From positions 7,879,001-7,943,000 of the forward strand of contig NC_134025.1 of NCBI RefSeq assembly GCF_964204645.1: DNA of 64,000 nucleotides, given 5' to 3'. This document shows positions 31,867-45,200 of the stretch, piece after piece. The translations under genes were made by a program, and so were the position numbers. The stretch comes from Tubulanus polymorphus. Taxonomy: Eukaryota; Nemertea; Palaeonemertea; Tubulaniformes; Tubulanidae. Position 1 is the stretch's first letter. The number at the start of each line of letters is the position of its first letter. Under the pieces are notes generated by a model. That model made no database searches, was not told where the DNA came from, and worked only from the letters and a program-made list of their open reading frames with translations.

Positions 31867-34800
31867 GTAAGTTGCTCTACGTTCGTTAGCCATGATGCTT
31901 TGGACTTTTTTAGGCGTTCACATATTTGTTCATTCATTTGTTACTATACTCTTAGTCCATTAGTTCACACGCTTTTTGGTTAGTGAATTGATAGTGAACC
32001 TTCGATGCAGTTTTCGTCATGCAGTATACCAAGAACGCATTCGTGACAATAAGTTTAACCTACGCTGATTTGTTGTATTCGGTGTCAATGAAATTATTTA
32101 ATTCAGATTTTCAATTAGTAAAAGTAATCATAATCAACACTGCTGTCGCATCAGAAAATCTGTCGCCCTGACAAAAATACAAAATCTAAATTAACCTCTG
32201 CCTGTAATATGTATAATGGGAAGTTTGTATTTATTATCCAAGAGACCATATTTCATTTTCATATCAATTGTTTAGCTGCATAATCAACAATATAACCGTT
32301 CGAATTTTTGAATTATTTGATTGTTTATCGACGGATGAAAAGACGTTTTTAGCAAATAAAATCAGGTTTAAACCTGACTTTCTGAAACAGGGGATATCAA
32401 AAGGCATATATGAATATAAACTATCACTTTCTCTTTTTACTTTTTGCAAAATCACTATTTTCTTTTTACTTTTTACAAAATTACTACTCAATCCATCTGT
32501 TAATGGAAGAAAAGTAATGATAAATTCGTGAAACCATATCGCATAGTGAATACGCAATGAACGCTTCGATATTCATTATTACGCTGTACGCGTATTGAAA
32601 GTATCCGAAGGAAATTATATTAACTGAGATAAAGCCGATAGAGGATTAAGCTTGTTTCTTCTCGATCGGCTGCGAACCCAAGTAACTAAATCGACTGTAA
32701 AAATGTTCGATTGTATGAATAAGACTACGGAAATCCACGATATATGCGAACAAATTCCTTCTGTTTTATGTAAGAAAATAGTTCAAAATATATCTGTGAA
32801 TAATGCGTATCACCGAATGTATGGTCAACATTAATTTGTATTGATACCGCTATATGTTGATAGCGATTTGAGCTATGAACAATAGTTGTGGGTTTATTGA
32901 GTGCTCTCCGTAATGAACATCGTTCTCGACTTTAGTCAATGCGGCAGCTCAAGTTCATCACGGGCAATGAATAGATTTTCGTATCGTTTCTGGACTCGAC
33001 CCTACTTTACACGCCACTTTGAGGAATCTAAATGAGCAGTTGAACTCCTCAATCGAAATCGTTAACTGAATGCTATCGATTTCCATTAGCCACAAGATGA
33101 GCCTATTTCTAAAACTACGAGATTTGACGTACTTATCTATTCGGCTTTTTGTTGACGAATCATGAAGTGTAAGAGCCTATACAGGAATGTTGGGTTAGAC
33201 TCGTGGCAAACTGAAATAACTTATCATAAGGTATGACAACACTGATATATTCTATTCAGATGATAGTCATAGTATTAATAAGAAATGAACTAATGGATAT
33301 GTAGTTCATTTATAAATTTGACTTACTGCTTTTATCTGATGTTGGCTTCGTAGCAAGAATTATTTTCAAAGGAGAGTTCAACGTACTTTGTGGGCGGAAT
33401 CGTTGTCTATTGGCGATGTTTAAGTGCACCAAAAACAAAGCTTGTATAGATTATTTGAAAAATCGGATGGAAGACCGGTCTATACAGCAATGAGATTGAT
33501 ACCTACTAAAGTGCGTGTATTCAAACAGCGTCCGCGACGACGGTTTCCATAAAAACGAAACAAGAATGAATTAATTTCAGACGCATACGCATTTTTCATT
33601 CGGCTAGATTGACAAACAAACGGCAAACGATTGCAATGATTATAAAATCATCAAGAGCAATAATGATCATTCATGGTTTGATTTGGAGGCAGCAATAAAA
33701 TATCCGCAGCTAAAAGCATTCGCAATTTGAAATCTGTCAACTTGTCCTAGTGTCGGAAGTCTACGATGTGGTAGCTCATGAGGCTGATAATGAAAAACAA
33801 TGAAATAGAAAAAAAATCCGATGCGGTATAATAGGACTAAATGGAATTCATGCAACCTGTATTTCCTCGAGAAAAATGATCTTATGCTTTTGTGTGAAGG
33901 ATTTCAATAACGATCGACTCATTCTTCGCCTATAGATTGGTACGGTGCTAAAATGTTCATGCTCCGTGGACTTAATCCTTAAGTCTGAACAATGCAAAAG
34001 ATGCGTTCTCACAAAAAAAGCCATTACCATGTTCGGTAATATATTTCATATTCATAATTGAGAAATATATAATCTCATTCTCCTTATCGTTTCGGGGAGC
34101 TCATGACTACTTTCAACTGAGCCATACGAAATATCAGCTATTTTAAGAGGTAACTCTTAAAATAGCTGATTTGCAGATGGATCGCGAAGCAGCGAATCTG
34201 TTTCTTCTCGACGTCGACGTGACTGTTTACCGAGCGATGTCGCAACAATCGGGCTTCGTGTCTACTGAAAAAGAACCAGCCCCGCAATATCTTCAACCGT
34301 GTATGAAACGAAGGATTGGTTTATAGGCTGTTGTTGGTAAACATGATTCGATCAACGTTTACTACGTCGGATATTGTTTTATTAAGGGCCGCAAGAATTT
34401 CCAATGAATTGAGAACCGTGTTATACGCCGCTGCAGGCTACAGCAGGCGTCGATATCCATTCCCCGCTTTACATAGACAGATGTGAGATCTGAATACACG
34501 TCGCTTCTTTTAGAATGTTTTATATGCATACAGGTAGTTATAGATTATGAACTTGTCACCCGTATATACATATATAATTATGTTGTCATAACGTGCCACA
34601 TGCCACAGGTGGAATCATAGCCCGGGTAACTCTTGAGCCTCCCAGATGATTGGTTATAATATATGAACAAATAAATCGTCGCTTGACGAACAAGAGATTT
34701 TAAGTGTCCGGTGCGGTGATTGGAATTCATTTGAATATTTTGTATTCGTTGGCACTGATGTCGGGATACAATGCATACATTTAATCGTTAGCAGATAGTT

Positions 34801-36224
34801 CTGTTTTCGTCTATATGACCGAAAGGGTTTTTATTGCTGGCCGGAGAATTATATTTTAGCGTTCGTTCGCTTTTACCAAGGTTTCCAAAGATTGATTGGC
34901 ACTTCATTGATGGCAGGTAATGAATAAACGTTTATGAACAGAAAATTGTAACCGTTTTGATATCACCGTCGATGTGGTTATCCATTTGATTATATTCCCC
35001 GTGTAGTGCGGCTTATTATTTTCCCGTATGCGATCCGCTCTGGTGGCGGCTGGCGAGGCAGTGAAGCAGCACCATAACCCTCTCAGCTTTTTGATCACCG
35101 AGTTGATTAATGGAATTTGCTACTCGTCTGAGAACTTTTCCTCCACGAGAAGATACGAAAAAATAAACAGTAAAAGTGCGTGTATACAAAAGCGGGAGCA
35201 ACTTTCGCCGGGGCGCAGCGCCGCATACGCCGAGATCCTCTTCCGAATGAACTTTACAGAAATGGCGGATAGAAATCGAAACTGCATCTTATCCCGACAG
35301 CGCGATCATTTCGCGATGGTTTTATGAGTGCCGCTCGATCGTTTATCATCGGTGATTTTTAGCGTTGAAACGAGTGTGTTGTTACTACCGCTTCTGCTTC
35401 GCGCATTGAAATTCCACTTTGCGGAAGGTATTTAAACAAAATAAAAACAGAAAAACTCGATGTTACATTCCGAACAGTGGATGTTTGTTGATTGGGCTCA
35501 AGGGAGACGACGTAGGGAATCTTAAGGCAGCGCAGTGATATTTATCTCCGGTTCGAGAAACCTGCACTCTTTAACTATATATTGATATCATGTACATACT
35601 CGTTTGTATCGAATGTTTTTTTTAATAGTTTAATTTGCCATTCGCATTCATTATTCATGAACTCCATTGAAAAGCATTGAATTTTTCTAGCGCTTAGTTC
35701 TATCTTCGCCGTTCATTTGTTAGTAGCTACGTATATATGTTTAGTTGGAAGCGATGGGACTCCGTTTTGTTAATTCCGATGTTATCGCTGTCTTTTAACA
35801 GTAATTAGCGGGCACGTCGTCGGACATTACATGGAGTAGAATATGCATTACTTCTCTTATGGTGTTGAGTGAAAATCATCAGTTCGCGAGAGCCTCATAT
35901 CAATAGATATAATAACAGATTTTACGAGTGCCATAATCTTCGAGTGGTAAACACATCAGAGCAAAGACCGGCAGCGTTCGTGTCAGGGGATGTCCATCGG
36001 TTCGCCGGTGAGGGATATGAATGTTCCGAGATATTGAGGACATAAAGCGTTACTTTGATCGTGATTAATACCCAATTTTACGACGGCAACACAGCATAGA
36101 ATAGCTATTTCATATATCGAGGAGGATACCGGGCCGAACGGCGATGAATCAAACTCATGAAAACCCGGCTTTTGATAATAGAACGCAGCGGTGAGCAGCT
36201 CGGAATAAATTTGAAAGTTTTATC
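31867..36224. other. no certain gene; regulatory-looking stretch
   Basis: No gene is supported. It includes a perfect hairpin at 34133-34170 and GC-richer segments at 35020-35550 and 35950-36220, which may be promoter or enhancer sequence for the exon at 36225. Confidence 0.35.
34133..34170. repeat. perfect 17-bp hairpin
   Basis: ATCAGCTATTTTAAGAG (34133-34149), loop GTAA, then the exact inverse 34154-34170. Function unknown. It could be a remnant of a foldback element. Confidence 0.75.
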
Positions 36225-39200
36225 ATGGCCGCTGAAGTTAGTGTAAATGCTTCCAGTAATACAGGATTCAATTGTAAAAATTGTGGGGCCGGAATTAACA
36301 TCACGCAACAAGATGCGGTAAGAACAAATATAATTCTAACGCAATATAAACATCATATTTCTTCCTGTCGTTGATTTTTCCCATTCCTCTGAAATGTTTG
36401 AGCTGAGCAGTTTATTCTTAGACAGATCTTCCCTCTACTCATAATATGTTTTCTATGTACTCGAGCTTAATAATGTGTATGCGATGAAAAATCTTAGATG
36501 ATACATGTATAGGTATAGGCTTTGTTTAAACCGTAGAAATTGTCGATTTCACATTTCCAGGCATCTTGTTCTTGTTGCTTTCCGCGAGGTTTTTCCAAAC
36601 GTTTATTTTGCCGTGTATCGTAAACCCTTCGATTTCAATCTCGACATTTTGCGGTTAATTTATTGTGCCCTTCTCTTAGTTTATTGCTCGTTTTTTTGTG
36701 AAGATCTTGGCCCAGAACCGCCCGCATTATTTTTGACGTATCTTCCCGCACGCAACTATCATACAAACCAATTCATTGTCAGTAACTGTTGTTCGAGATA
36801 AAACTTATTTCAGGTTGAAAGACTTTGTTTTGAATTCAACATAACAAAACTGCACTCTGCGATTTAGAAATAAATTACCAGGGTTTTTAGTGAACGACCT
36901 TTCAAGTAATGTGGAAAGTTACAGCATATATATATACGGCAATCTCGAGTTGGATATTTTACTTGAAATATGAGGGCAGCCCTTAACGCGTGTTTATCAA
37001 TAAAGGCAAACGAACGGAATCTTATCATTGAAAATGTACAGGATGAAGCTATGTGTGAAACGTTCAGGTGGTAAAAATCAAACAGTTTCCAGCCCGATGA
37101 AGAAATCAATGAGAAATCGCAAAAATCTGAATCTGTTCGTTGGTAGAGAAAATGGTCATCCATTGAACAGAAAATAATCTCATCGGGCCAACACCTACAC
37201 CTATTTGCAGACTATTCACTCCAGGCTCAATTCTGATCCCGTTTTTCATTAAAAGAATCAATTACGTATTCGATGATTCGTCATGGCATGAAAACGAAAT
37301 AGCATTAGCATGTTCTCCTATACCGTTGGCTTTTACGATGATCTAATCCAAACAAACACGTGATTTAATATAGATTATCAAATGAATTAAGATAGTTTGA
37401 TAATATAAGATGTGGCATGGCAACATTACGCACAGGTTTAAGACTAACGTAACTGAAGCAGATTTTCTGAAAGCCTATAAACTTGTACGAAGCATTTTTA
37501 TCAAACAAATCTGGTTCATTGCCATTCAGCCTGAGTTTACGTGAAAACGTTATATAAAAAATCCCATATTAGGTTTTTATTGCTTACGCAAAACTTTCTT
37601 TAGTATTCCAGACGGCATATGACGCCTTTTTAAAGCCGTTTCGTAGAAATAACCGACTTGGGAACCGGTACTACTCCCTACTTCGCGCATAAATCTTCGT
37701 ATGAATACGTGATAGAAATTATCAAAGAAAGTTTTAGTTGTGACTTACGTAATTACTAAACAATAAAATGTGTTACGAAGAGTCTGTGATGTGACTTAGC
37801 AATTTGACATTATGTGCACAATATTGTACACATTTCTTTCCAAATGAAACGAACATATTGATAGGTTGATAATAATTCTATATGAACTATATCTCATTCA
37901 ACTAACATTTTGATATATCTCAATGTCTCTTTTCTTACATTTACGTATTTCGTTGATGTTTCTTCTGTTATTTGCAGTTTTCGCGCGCGAACAAATTGTG
38001 AATTGTTTCTTACCATTTTCTTGTAACGTTGCTTCAATTACAGTTCGCTACACCAGGCGCGATGGATCTCCCACTCAGTGCCGCCATGCAAATGGTATAA
38101 AAATCCGCATTGGTTTATGTTATTTTCCATATAGAGAAAGTTACATAATACGGAGATGTATATTATTGACCGTTTTGGGGTATTCGTAAAATTGTTTTGT
38201 CGCGATAGGCATTTTTACCATGTGCATATATATTGTAATATACACCCATATATAGGCTAGGTCCGACGGTCACTAGATCGCTTTCCGATCTTATCATTTA
38301 GTCTGCTTATCCCGCAATTCGTCCCGACAGACTACAACGAAGCTCACCACCACAACGAGAGGTTGGTGTTTGGTAGGCGTGCTCATGCTTGCATCAAAAA
38401 TGTCAGAAATACCATTCGAAGTCGCGAAGCATTTCATTGAATGAATCCGAAACGTCGATCGCAATCTAGTGATCGGGACTTTACTCGAATAAAAAGTGTC
38501 CACCATTTAAAAGTGTGTCAAAACGTTGGAAACAGCTTAACACAGAAATGTGCTCCGTGATATAAAACTTCGAGCCATTTCCATCATGTTACGTTATGTA
38601 TGTATCTTACTGCCCGACAAAGCATCTGATGAGCAGCTGATGTTTGGTGAGGCATCGGACACTTTTTTGATTTTATTCGTTTATTTCTTTAACGAAAGCT
38701 CACAAGGGCGTGGAAATATCTTTTTGTAAACTTTTAATATCAAAAAGTAAAGAATAACATTCATGCCGTAACGCATTGAAACGATCCATTCAGTCCGTGA
38801 CGATTGAAAGTTTTGAAACAAAGGGAAAAAGATCGATTCCATTCCCGAAGGAGCTTTTCCACGACACGAGATCGATCGGTCTGTGAGAATTTTTTTCTTA
38901 TCAGTTACATTTAGATAGATTTTAGCGGCAGATTAAGTAGCAGCATGCCCAGGTCGACGCTGCCCTGTCGCTTCCGCTGCAACAGTTTATAGGCAGTCGT
39001 TGGCGTTTGGTGTTGGTTGGCTATGTAAATGCGTAGCAGCTTGAGTAATAATGTTGTATTCGTCGAATTCAATATGCAATTTAATAACTGCACCGTCATA
39101 TCTAATAATAATGTATATAGTTGCCGTACATGTATGTGTTTTATTTGAAACGAATGCAGTGGAAACCTTTGCCTTTGATCAAATTCGTTAATGAAATTAT

Positions 39201-42200
39201 TTAGCATGTTCAAACTGTATATAAAGTTATTCAATGTAAATCTATAAACGATATCATTCATTTTGAGAATTATATAAAACGATATCGTTCATTTTGAGAA
39301 TTATATAGAAATCTACGAAATAATCTCATTTGCCAGCTATTGTGGATTAAAAGCGCAAACATTCACCTAACAGTTTGGAAGAAGATTTACGGTAGAATAA
39401 AATTATGCGTAACAGATTTCACATAGATTGAAAAAAGAGGCCGATATTCACTGCTTAGGCACTAGAAAATATAATTCCAACCAGTCGACACATATATACG
39501 AGCACTTCATGATATGAACGTGTTTTCGGAAAGTATCGGACACATATCATTTCATTTCATCACGCTCTGAGATACATTAAATATATATACTTTACGCGGT
39601 TCTTTCTGCAGGTGGACAGCTCCAACAACGGAATGGGAGAATTCTTATGCGTTGGTGATTACGTTTGCCTCTACTGCGAGGAAACTGAAGGATACGTGTT
39701 CAGCGTTCAGTCCAGGTTAGTATGTTAATAAGCGAAGTTTTTTTTCTTCGTTTTATATATTCCGAATCTTAAGTATTGTAGGGTGTTTTTAAAAGTGGGC
39801 GAATATTCGATGATCCAATTATTTTACTTAGGCTTTCAAAATACGGCTGTAGTCTTTTCAAAACAGCTTAATTTTTTCGCACTGCAGTTACAACAGAAAT
39901 ATCTATTACAAAATTGATATTCTCAAAGCATTGATATCGGACAATGAATGATATGGCTAACTAAGGTTGTAGTGAAATTTATTAGAAGAAAAAGGAATCG
40001 ATTGTTAGCAATAATGTCCGGCGCTTGAACATAATGAGTGATAAAAGTGCACTTTGTTATAACCGATTGATTTGACACAATATTGCGGTAATGAATATTT
40101 CATCCATCAAACTTACAATAAAGAACTCCGATCATCGCCGACGCCAGATGTCAAGGCTGACTGCTTCCCGACGTACACATTGTATTTTTTCATCGAATCT
40201 GCAGACATTTTGACATTTTTCAGAGTTTTTATAGGGTTAAGAAATGCGTTCGAAATAATCCTGCCGCATTTTTTTTCTTCACGCGTTCAACTTCACGCGT
40301 TTAGCATATCTTGGATTATAGGATGAATAAGCAGCGAAAGCGTACAGCAAACTCAGTTTGATACCGGCCGCCACGCATCCTATGTTTCAGGAAGAAATTC
40401 GTTTTATTTTTGCTGATAACAGTATAAAGAATACATTCCAGTACGTAGGTTTACCATTTACGGAATTCCAAAGCTTGCCGAAATATCTCCGTGGGAATTT
40501 GGAGATTTAATGTGTTGTCAGAATGGCTGTTTTGATGACCAAAGTTTATGCCTTGACTGGCAATTCAAATAGCTAACGTGAGCAATTCGGTAAGAAGTGT
40601 ACTTCAATCTTCTGCTTCAGTCGGTTCCTGGAGTATTATTGACGAGACGTGACAACATCATTAATTTTTTCTGCCCAGTCTATTGCGTGAATGGATCAAT
40701 CCAATTTTCCATCCACAACCCAACATCCGTCTGCCGCAGCACAGGTGAACCGTATCGCATTCAAACATGGCAAGTACGCCATTCTTCATATGGCAAAAAG
40801 ACGGAAGGTAGCTGTTTGCAACTTTAGTTCGCAGTTTTAGCGATAACCGACCGTCGTTCGAAGATGAATGGTTTATACTGAGATGACTATGCGCATTAGC
40901 CGACAATCCCAGCTATCAAACGGCAGAATTCAAATAGATAAAACGCGTGAAGAATATCAATTATTTATGCGAATCTAAAGGGCAAGATTTATCTTCGAAT
41001 TCGCTTACATTTTATTGACGTTGTGAAATTTTAAGAAAAATGTTATCGCTGTGGTTCCACTTCATGGTCATATCGTCGCCGACGATTGATTTTCCATGCG
41101 CTGCTTTTTCGTCACATTTCGCGTCGCGCTGAACGAACTGTCGAGTCGATTCACGTAAATAGTAAATTTCAATTTATTTCCGACCATCAAAACGCGATAT
41201 ATCACCGCGATGTTTCGAAGATACAATCACGTCAACGCCGTCGCATTTAACCGAGTTTTAAAGCATTCGGCAGCACGGATTTACACCCGCAAACGCTGCT
41301 TTATCGCTACGACTGTTCCCATCTCCAACGAGTAATGATCAGCAGAGTCGGTCTGAGTCCTGTAGATAAGGATAACAGTTATTCTATTTCCAAAGAAAGC
41401 ACTTGTACCAATAGTTCTCCTATTCATGCAATCTATTGCGACGACATTTGATTTATTGCGCGCAGTAACGAGGCATATTGTAATAATGGTAAATATAACT
41501 GAATCCCAACGCGCTGAGCATTTGTTTACAGTATGTATATTGGTAATTTTGAGCTCCGATTCAGAGAAATAATCGTTATTACACTTGGTAGCTGAATTCA
41601 CTTTTGTCAGCTCGAGAATCTCGAACAATATACGTAGGCTTGTTCCTCCTTGACAATGAACCAAAGATCTTCGCTAAAGATAACCATTAATCTTGTTCGT
41701 GTATATTTTCTTACGTCTTAGGGAAAATTCAAGATTAGAGTTTACATTTGAGTAAAGATAATGATGGCGGATTTAGATAGCTCATACGGCCAATTTTAAT
41801 GGTATCGGAACTATTTTATGTATTTTGAGGGTCTGCGAATTACTCCAGACGCCGATGTTTTGTAGGTAGAGTTATGCCGCTTGCTGTTTGGATGAAAGAT
41901 CGGAAAATCCCTACGGCAAGACTCAATAGCATCCCCATGGGTCGCTTGGCGCATAGCGGATTTTTATATCGGCGATAAAGAAAAAATGTAGAATATTTCA
42001 TCCACTAAAGCAGCAACTTCGTGTGTTGCCTTATTTCAACGTCTTTCAATCTGCAGTGCTGTTAAGTGAATTAAAAAACAAGACATAGCCCATCGAATTC
42101 AAAAGTTATCAAACAGCAATAGATCGTGAAACTATTTCAATGCGTTTAACCTGTGAAACAGCTACCGCATTTACCCGTAGACTGATAATCTCTAGCGATC

Positions 42201-45200
42201 ATGGCAATTATACGTATCATCTTCTTTTGTGATGTGAAGTCCTTCTGAATTTCACTTGTTAAAGACATTTTAACCTATTTTCTGCGGTAATCTCTTGAAT
42301 TCTAGTTCGACAGATTGTGGGGTCCATATGTAAATTGTTAGAAAGTAAATACCGGTAATATAGATTAAAGTGTGAATGATGTCTCGAAATTTCGATTTAT
42401 GCGTCAGGTTCTCAACCGATATCTTGCTTTCATGTAAATCTATTTTTTTTCAATTAGAAGTTCGCTTATTTCATCGATTATACACTTACTGGCTGAAAGT
42501 CATTTTTTTAAATATTGAATTACTGTTTCATGTTGTAACCACTAGATTTGATGAAAGTTCAACGTGCTTTTCACATGCTTTTTTCATTTCTAGCTCTACG
42601 CATAATGGATTAAACGTATATCCCCGTCAAGACAGGACTAAACCAAACAATCTGCCAACCCCACACGGTAAGTCATATTTGGTTAAGCAAAATGAACATC
42701 GATTTTCAAATATCGATTTTTGAAATTCAAACCCAACCGTATAGCTCTTCGTCCGTCGCATGCAACGACGTTTTGTGTGGACTGCCATACCGAAGGTCGA
42801 CGTGTGATGAACATGAATTTCATTCACAGGAGTTTGTATATTATATATTAGGAAAAATCATGATATGGTTATAAATCGTGTGTTGTCGTGGAGGGTCTTG
42901 CAGGCGTGTGCTTTTACCACGTGACTGTGCCATATTGGTCGGCAAAAACGATAAGCGATTTCCTTGACAGACCCTCGAGATTTGTTAATCCCCACGACCT
43001 TTCAAAATTTGTTAAGTTCAAGTTTGACTCAAGAGTTAATTCATTGAAAATCAACTAATTTTAACTCGCACTTTGAACCGAATCCTGATTATGCATGGCG
43101 AGGCTCTAGTACTGGCTGTCAAATTATGACGCCATGTGCACGTAAATGCCGCTATATTCCGACCTTAGCCTCCATGCAGAAGCGCAATTACAATCTCGTT
43201 ACGATAAATACTCATATAAAACAATTAATGGGGGTCCAGTGTTCCACTCTTATCTCAATATATCAATTCGTATTCGTATATTACATAATTCGAGCGCTAA
43301 CAAGAATAACACATGTACAAACAGTTTGACGTATGTTCGTTGACATGATTACCTGTGTCACTTCAGTGTATATTGAAACCATCTGGCTCCAATATTAATT
43401 ATCATTTCATAAAATGTCATCGATTAAGTATGGCATACTTCCAGATTTCTTCCTAGGGGTGTATTTAACGGGGGGGGGGGGGATTTTGCATGCGGAATTC
43501 CTACCGGGGGGATTTAACCGGTTACCCCCCAGACATGGGCCAGTAATTGTGTATTTCTCATCAAGCATAATATGAATTTTGATAAGTTCAATCTGTGTCA
43601 ACTGTACAAATTACATATCAACCACTGCATAATTATTGTAACACATATGCGAATCAAATCTACATTATTCTAATCAATCTATAACTATAACGCGTTATTT
43701 CATGATAAATAACGAAAGGTTTAATCAAGTGCACATAATGTATCAAACGTCTTTTTTAAACTACGACGACACCATTTCCGCATTGTAAATCAGAAGATAA
43801 CTGTACGTGTTTTGAAATAACGTATGCGATAAAAGTAGCGAGAGGCTAATTTATACTGTGTACAGAAGAGATCCGATCTATCTTTTTTCGGTATGTTTTC
43901 CGAGGTTTTCTTCTGGCAACAATTTTTCCCGAAGCAACCCGAACCTCGGTGTATCAAATGTAAACAAATGTTAATATATACGTAATTTCACATGATTCTA
44001 ATTAAATCTCACCTTGCACGGAGTTTACCCTCTCCTGTTGCAGGCTGCCGTTTTGTACAATAGTGAAAATGAACTGAATATATGAATAAACGGTGCTTCT
44101 TTTGCCTTGGATAAATTCTCTACCCTTGAATATCTAATTTCAATGATATTTGAGCTATGACTTTCAAATGAAAATACTAAATCAACTGACACTCACAATA
44201 ATCTAATTGGCTCGTTGTTGTTTCTATCTCACGATTTGCATTTTATACCATGTATATTTGGTTGATGGTTTATTGTTATTTCACCAGTAACTGTGTTTTT
44301 TTTTCATCCGAGATAAAACATATAAATTTACTACAACATGCTTAGCTCGCGGTGGCGATGTTCACTCGTTCGTTTTTGTTATCAGTATAACCAGTTTTCA
44401 CGTTTGATTTTAAACGAATTCCGATTTCTGCAGGCCGATCATAACTTACGTAAGAAATAAACTGGCGGGGTGAATATTGTGGGAAGTAATGTATATTGTG
44501 ACTAGCTTCTTGGTCAAAATTTTTTTAAGAATTATTTTACATGTATGATACATTATGCTTGTCTCATTCACGCGCATTTTTTGGCATGTGCGCGGTGGAC
44601 TCAATTCTGCGCTAAAATGCGTACGAATCATTTTAGCGCACGAACTCGATGACACTTAGGCTTGAAGACTTTTTGCTCGGTTGATTTCTTTTAGGTTAAC
44701 GTATACATAATGAGAACCAGACCTTTACGCTCAGACGATAAAACATGTTACTTTTCTTTACCTCAGTACACATCAGGTACCCGTAGATGTATACTTGCTA
44801 CGCTGGAAGAAAAAGCTAATTTTCTGTTAGCGTCGTTCTTTCTACCCAGAATACAGTGCTCTACATCCGTGCTTGTTTTCCACCTGTATCGTCTTCTCTC
44901 GGGTTACAATTTCTCGGAGTACAGCCCGGAGTGGCAAATGTCAATAAAAGATTCTATCTCGGCTAAAGCTTTAATCCCCCACTTTCCAAGTATTTATCTA
45001 TACAGGCGCGTCGCAAAGGAGCAACTATTGTCAGGGAGTCGTGACTGAAGTACAAATGGGTGGTAATGAAATGTGGATGCGAATTAATAATTTCTGACTG
45101 AATAGACGGATAGAAAATCGCTTGAAAACCATAGTTTATCAAGGTTTAGCAGTTGTCGGCAATATTATTGAACACGCAAGCTTTTCCTATTCACCGCATG

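Larger units (their letters stand above)
36318..39611 (+). other. intron 1 of the IP3R-like gene, with possible cassette exon
   Basis: A 3.3-kb intron. It holds one candidate cassette exon (38044-38094, listed separately) and a 31-bp tandem duplication at about 39246-39307. No other gene. Confidence 0.6.

Noticed and set aside
44710-45048. 112-codon frame in intron 3
   Set aside because: No domain, no matching splice phases, and surrounded by intron; treated as chance.
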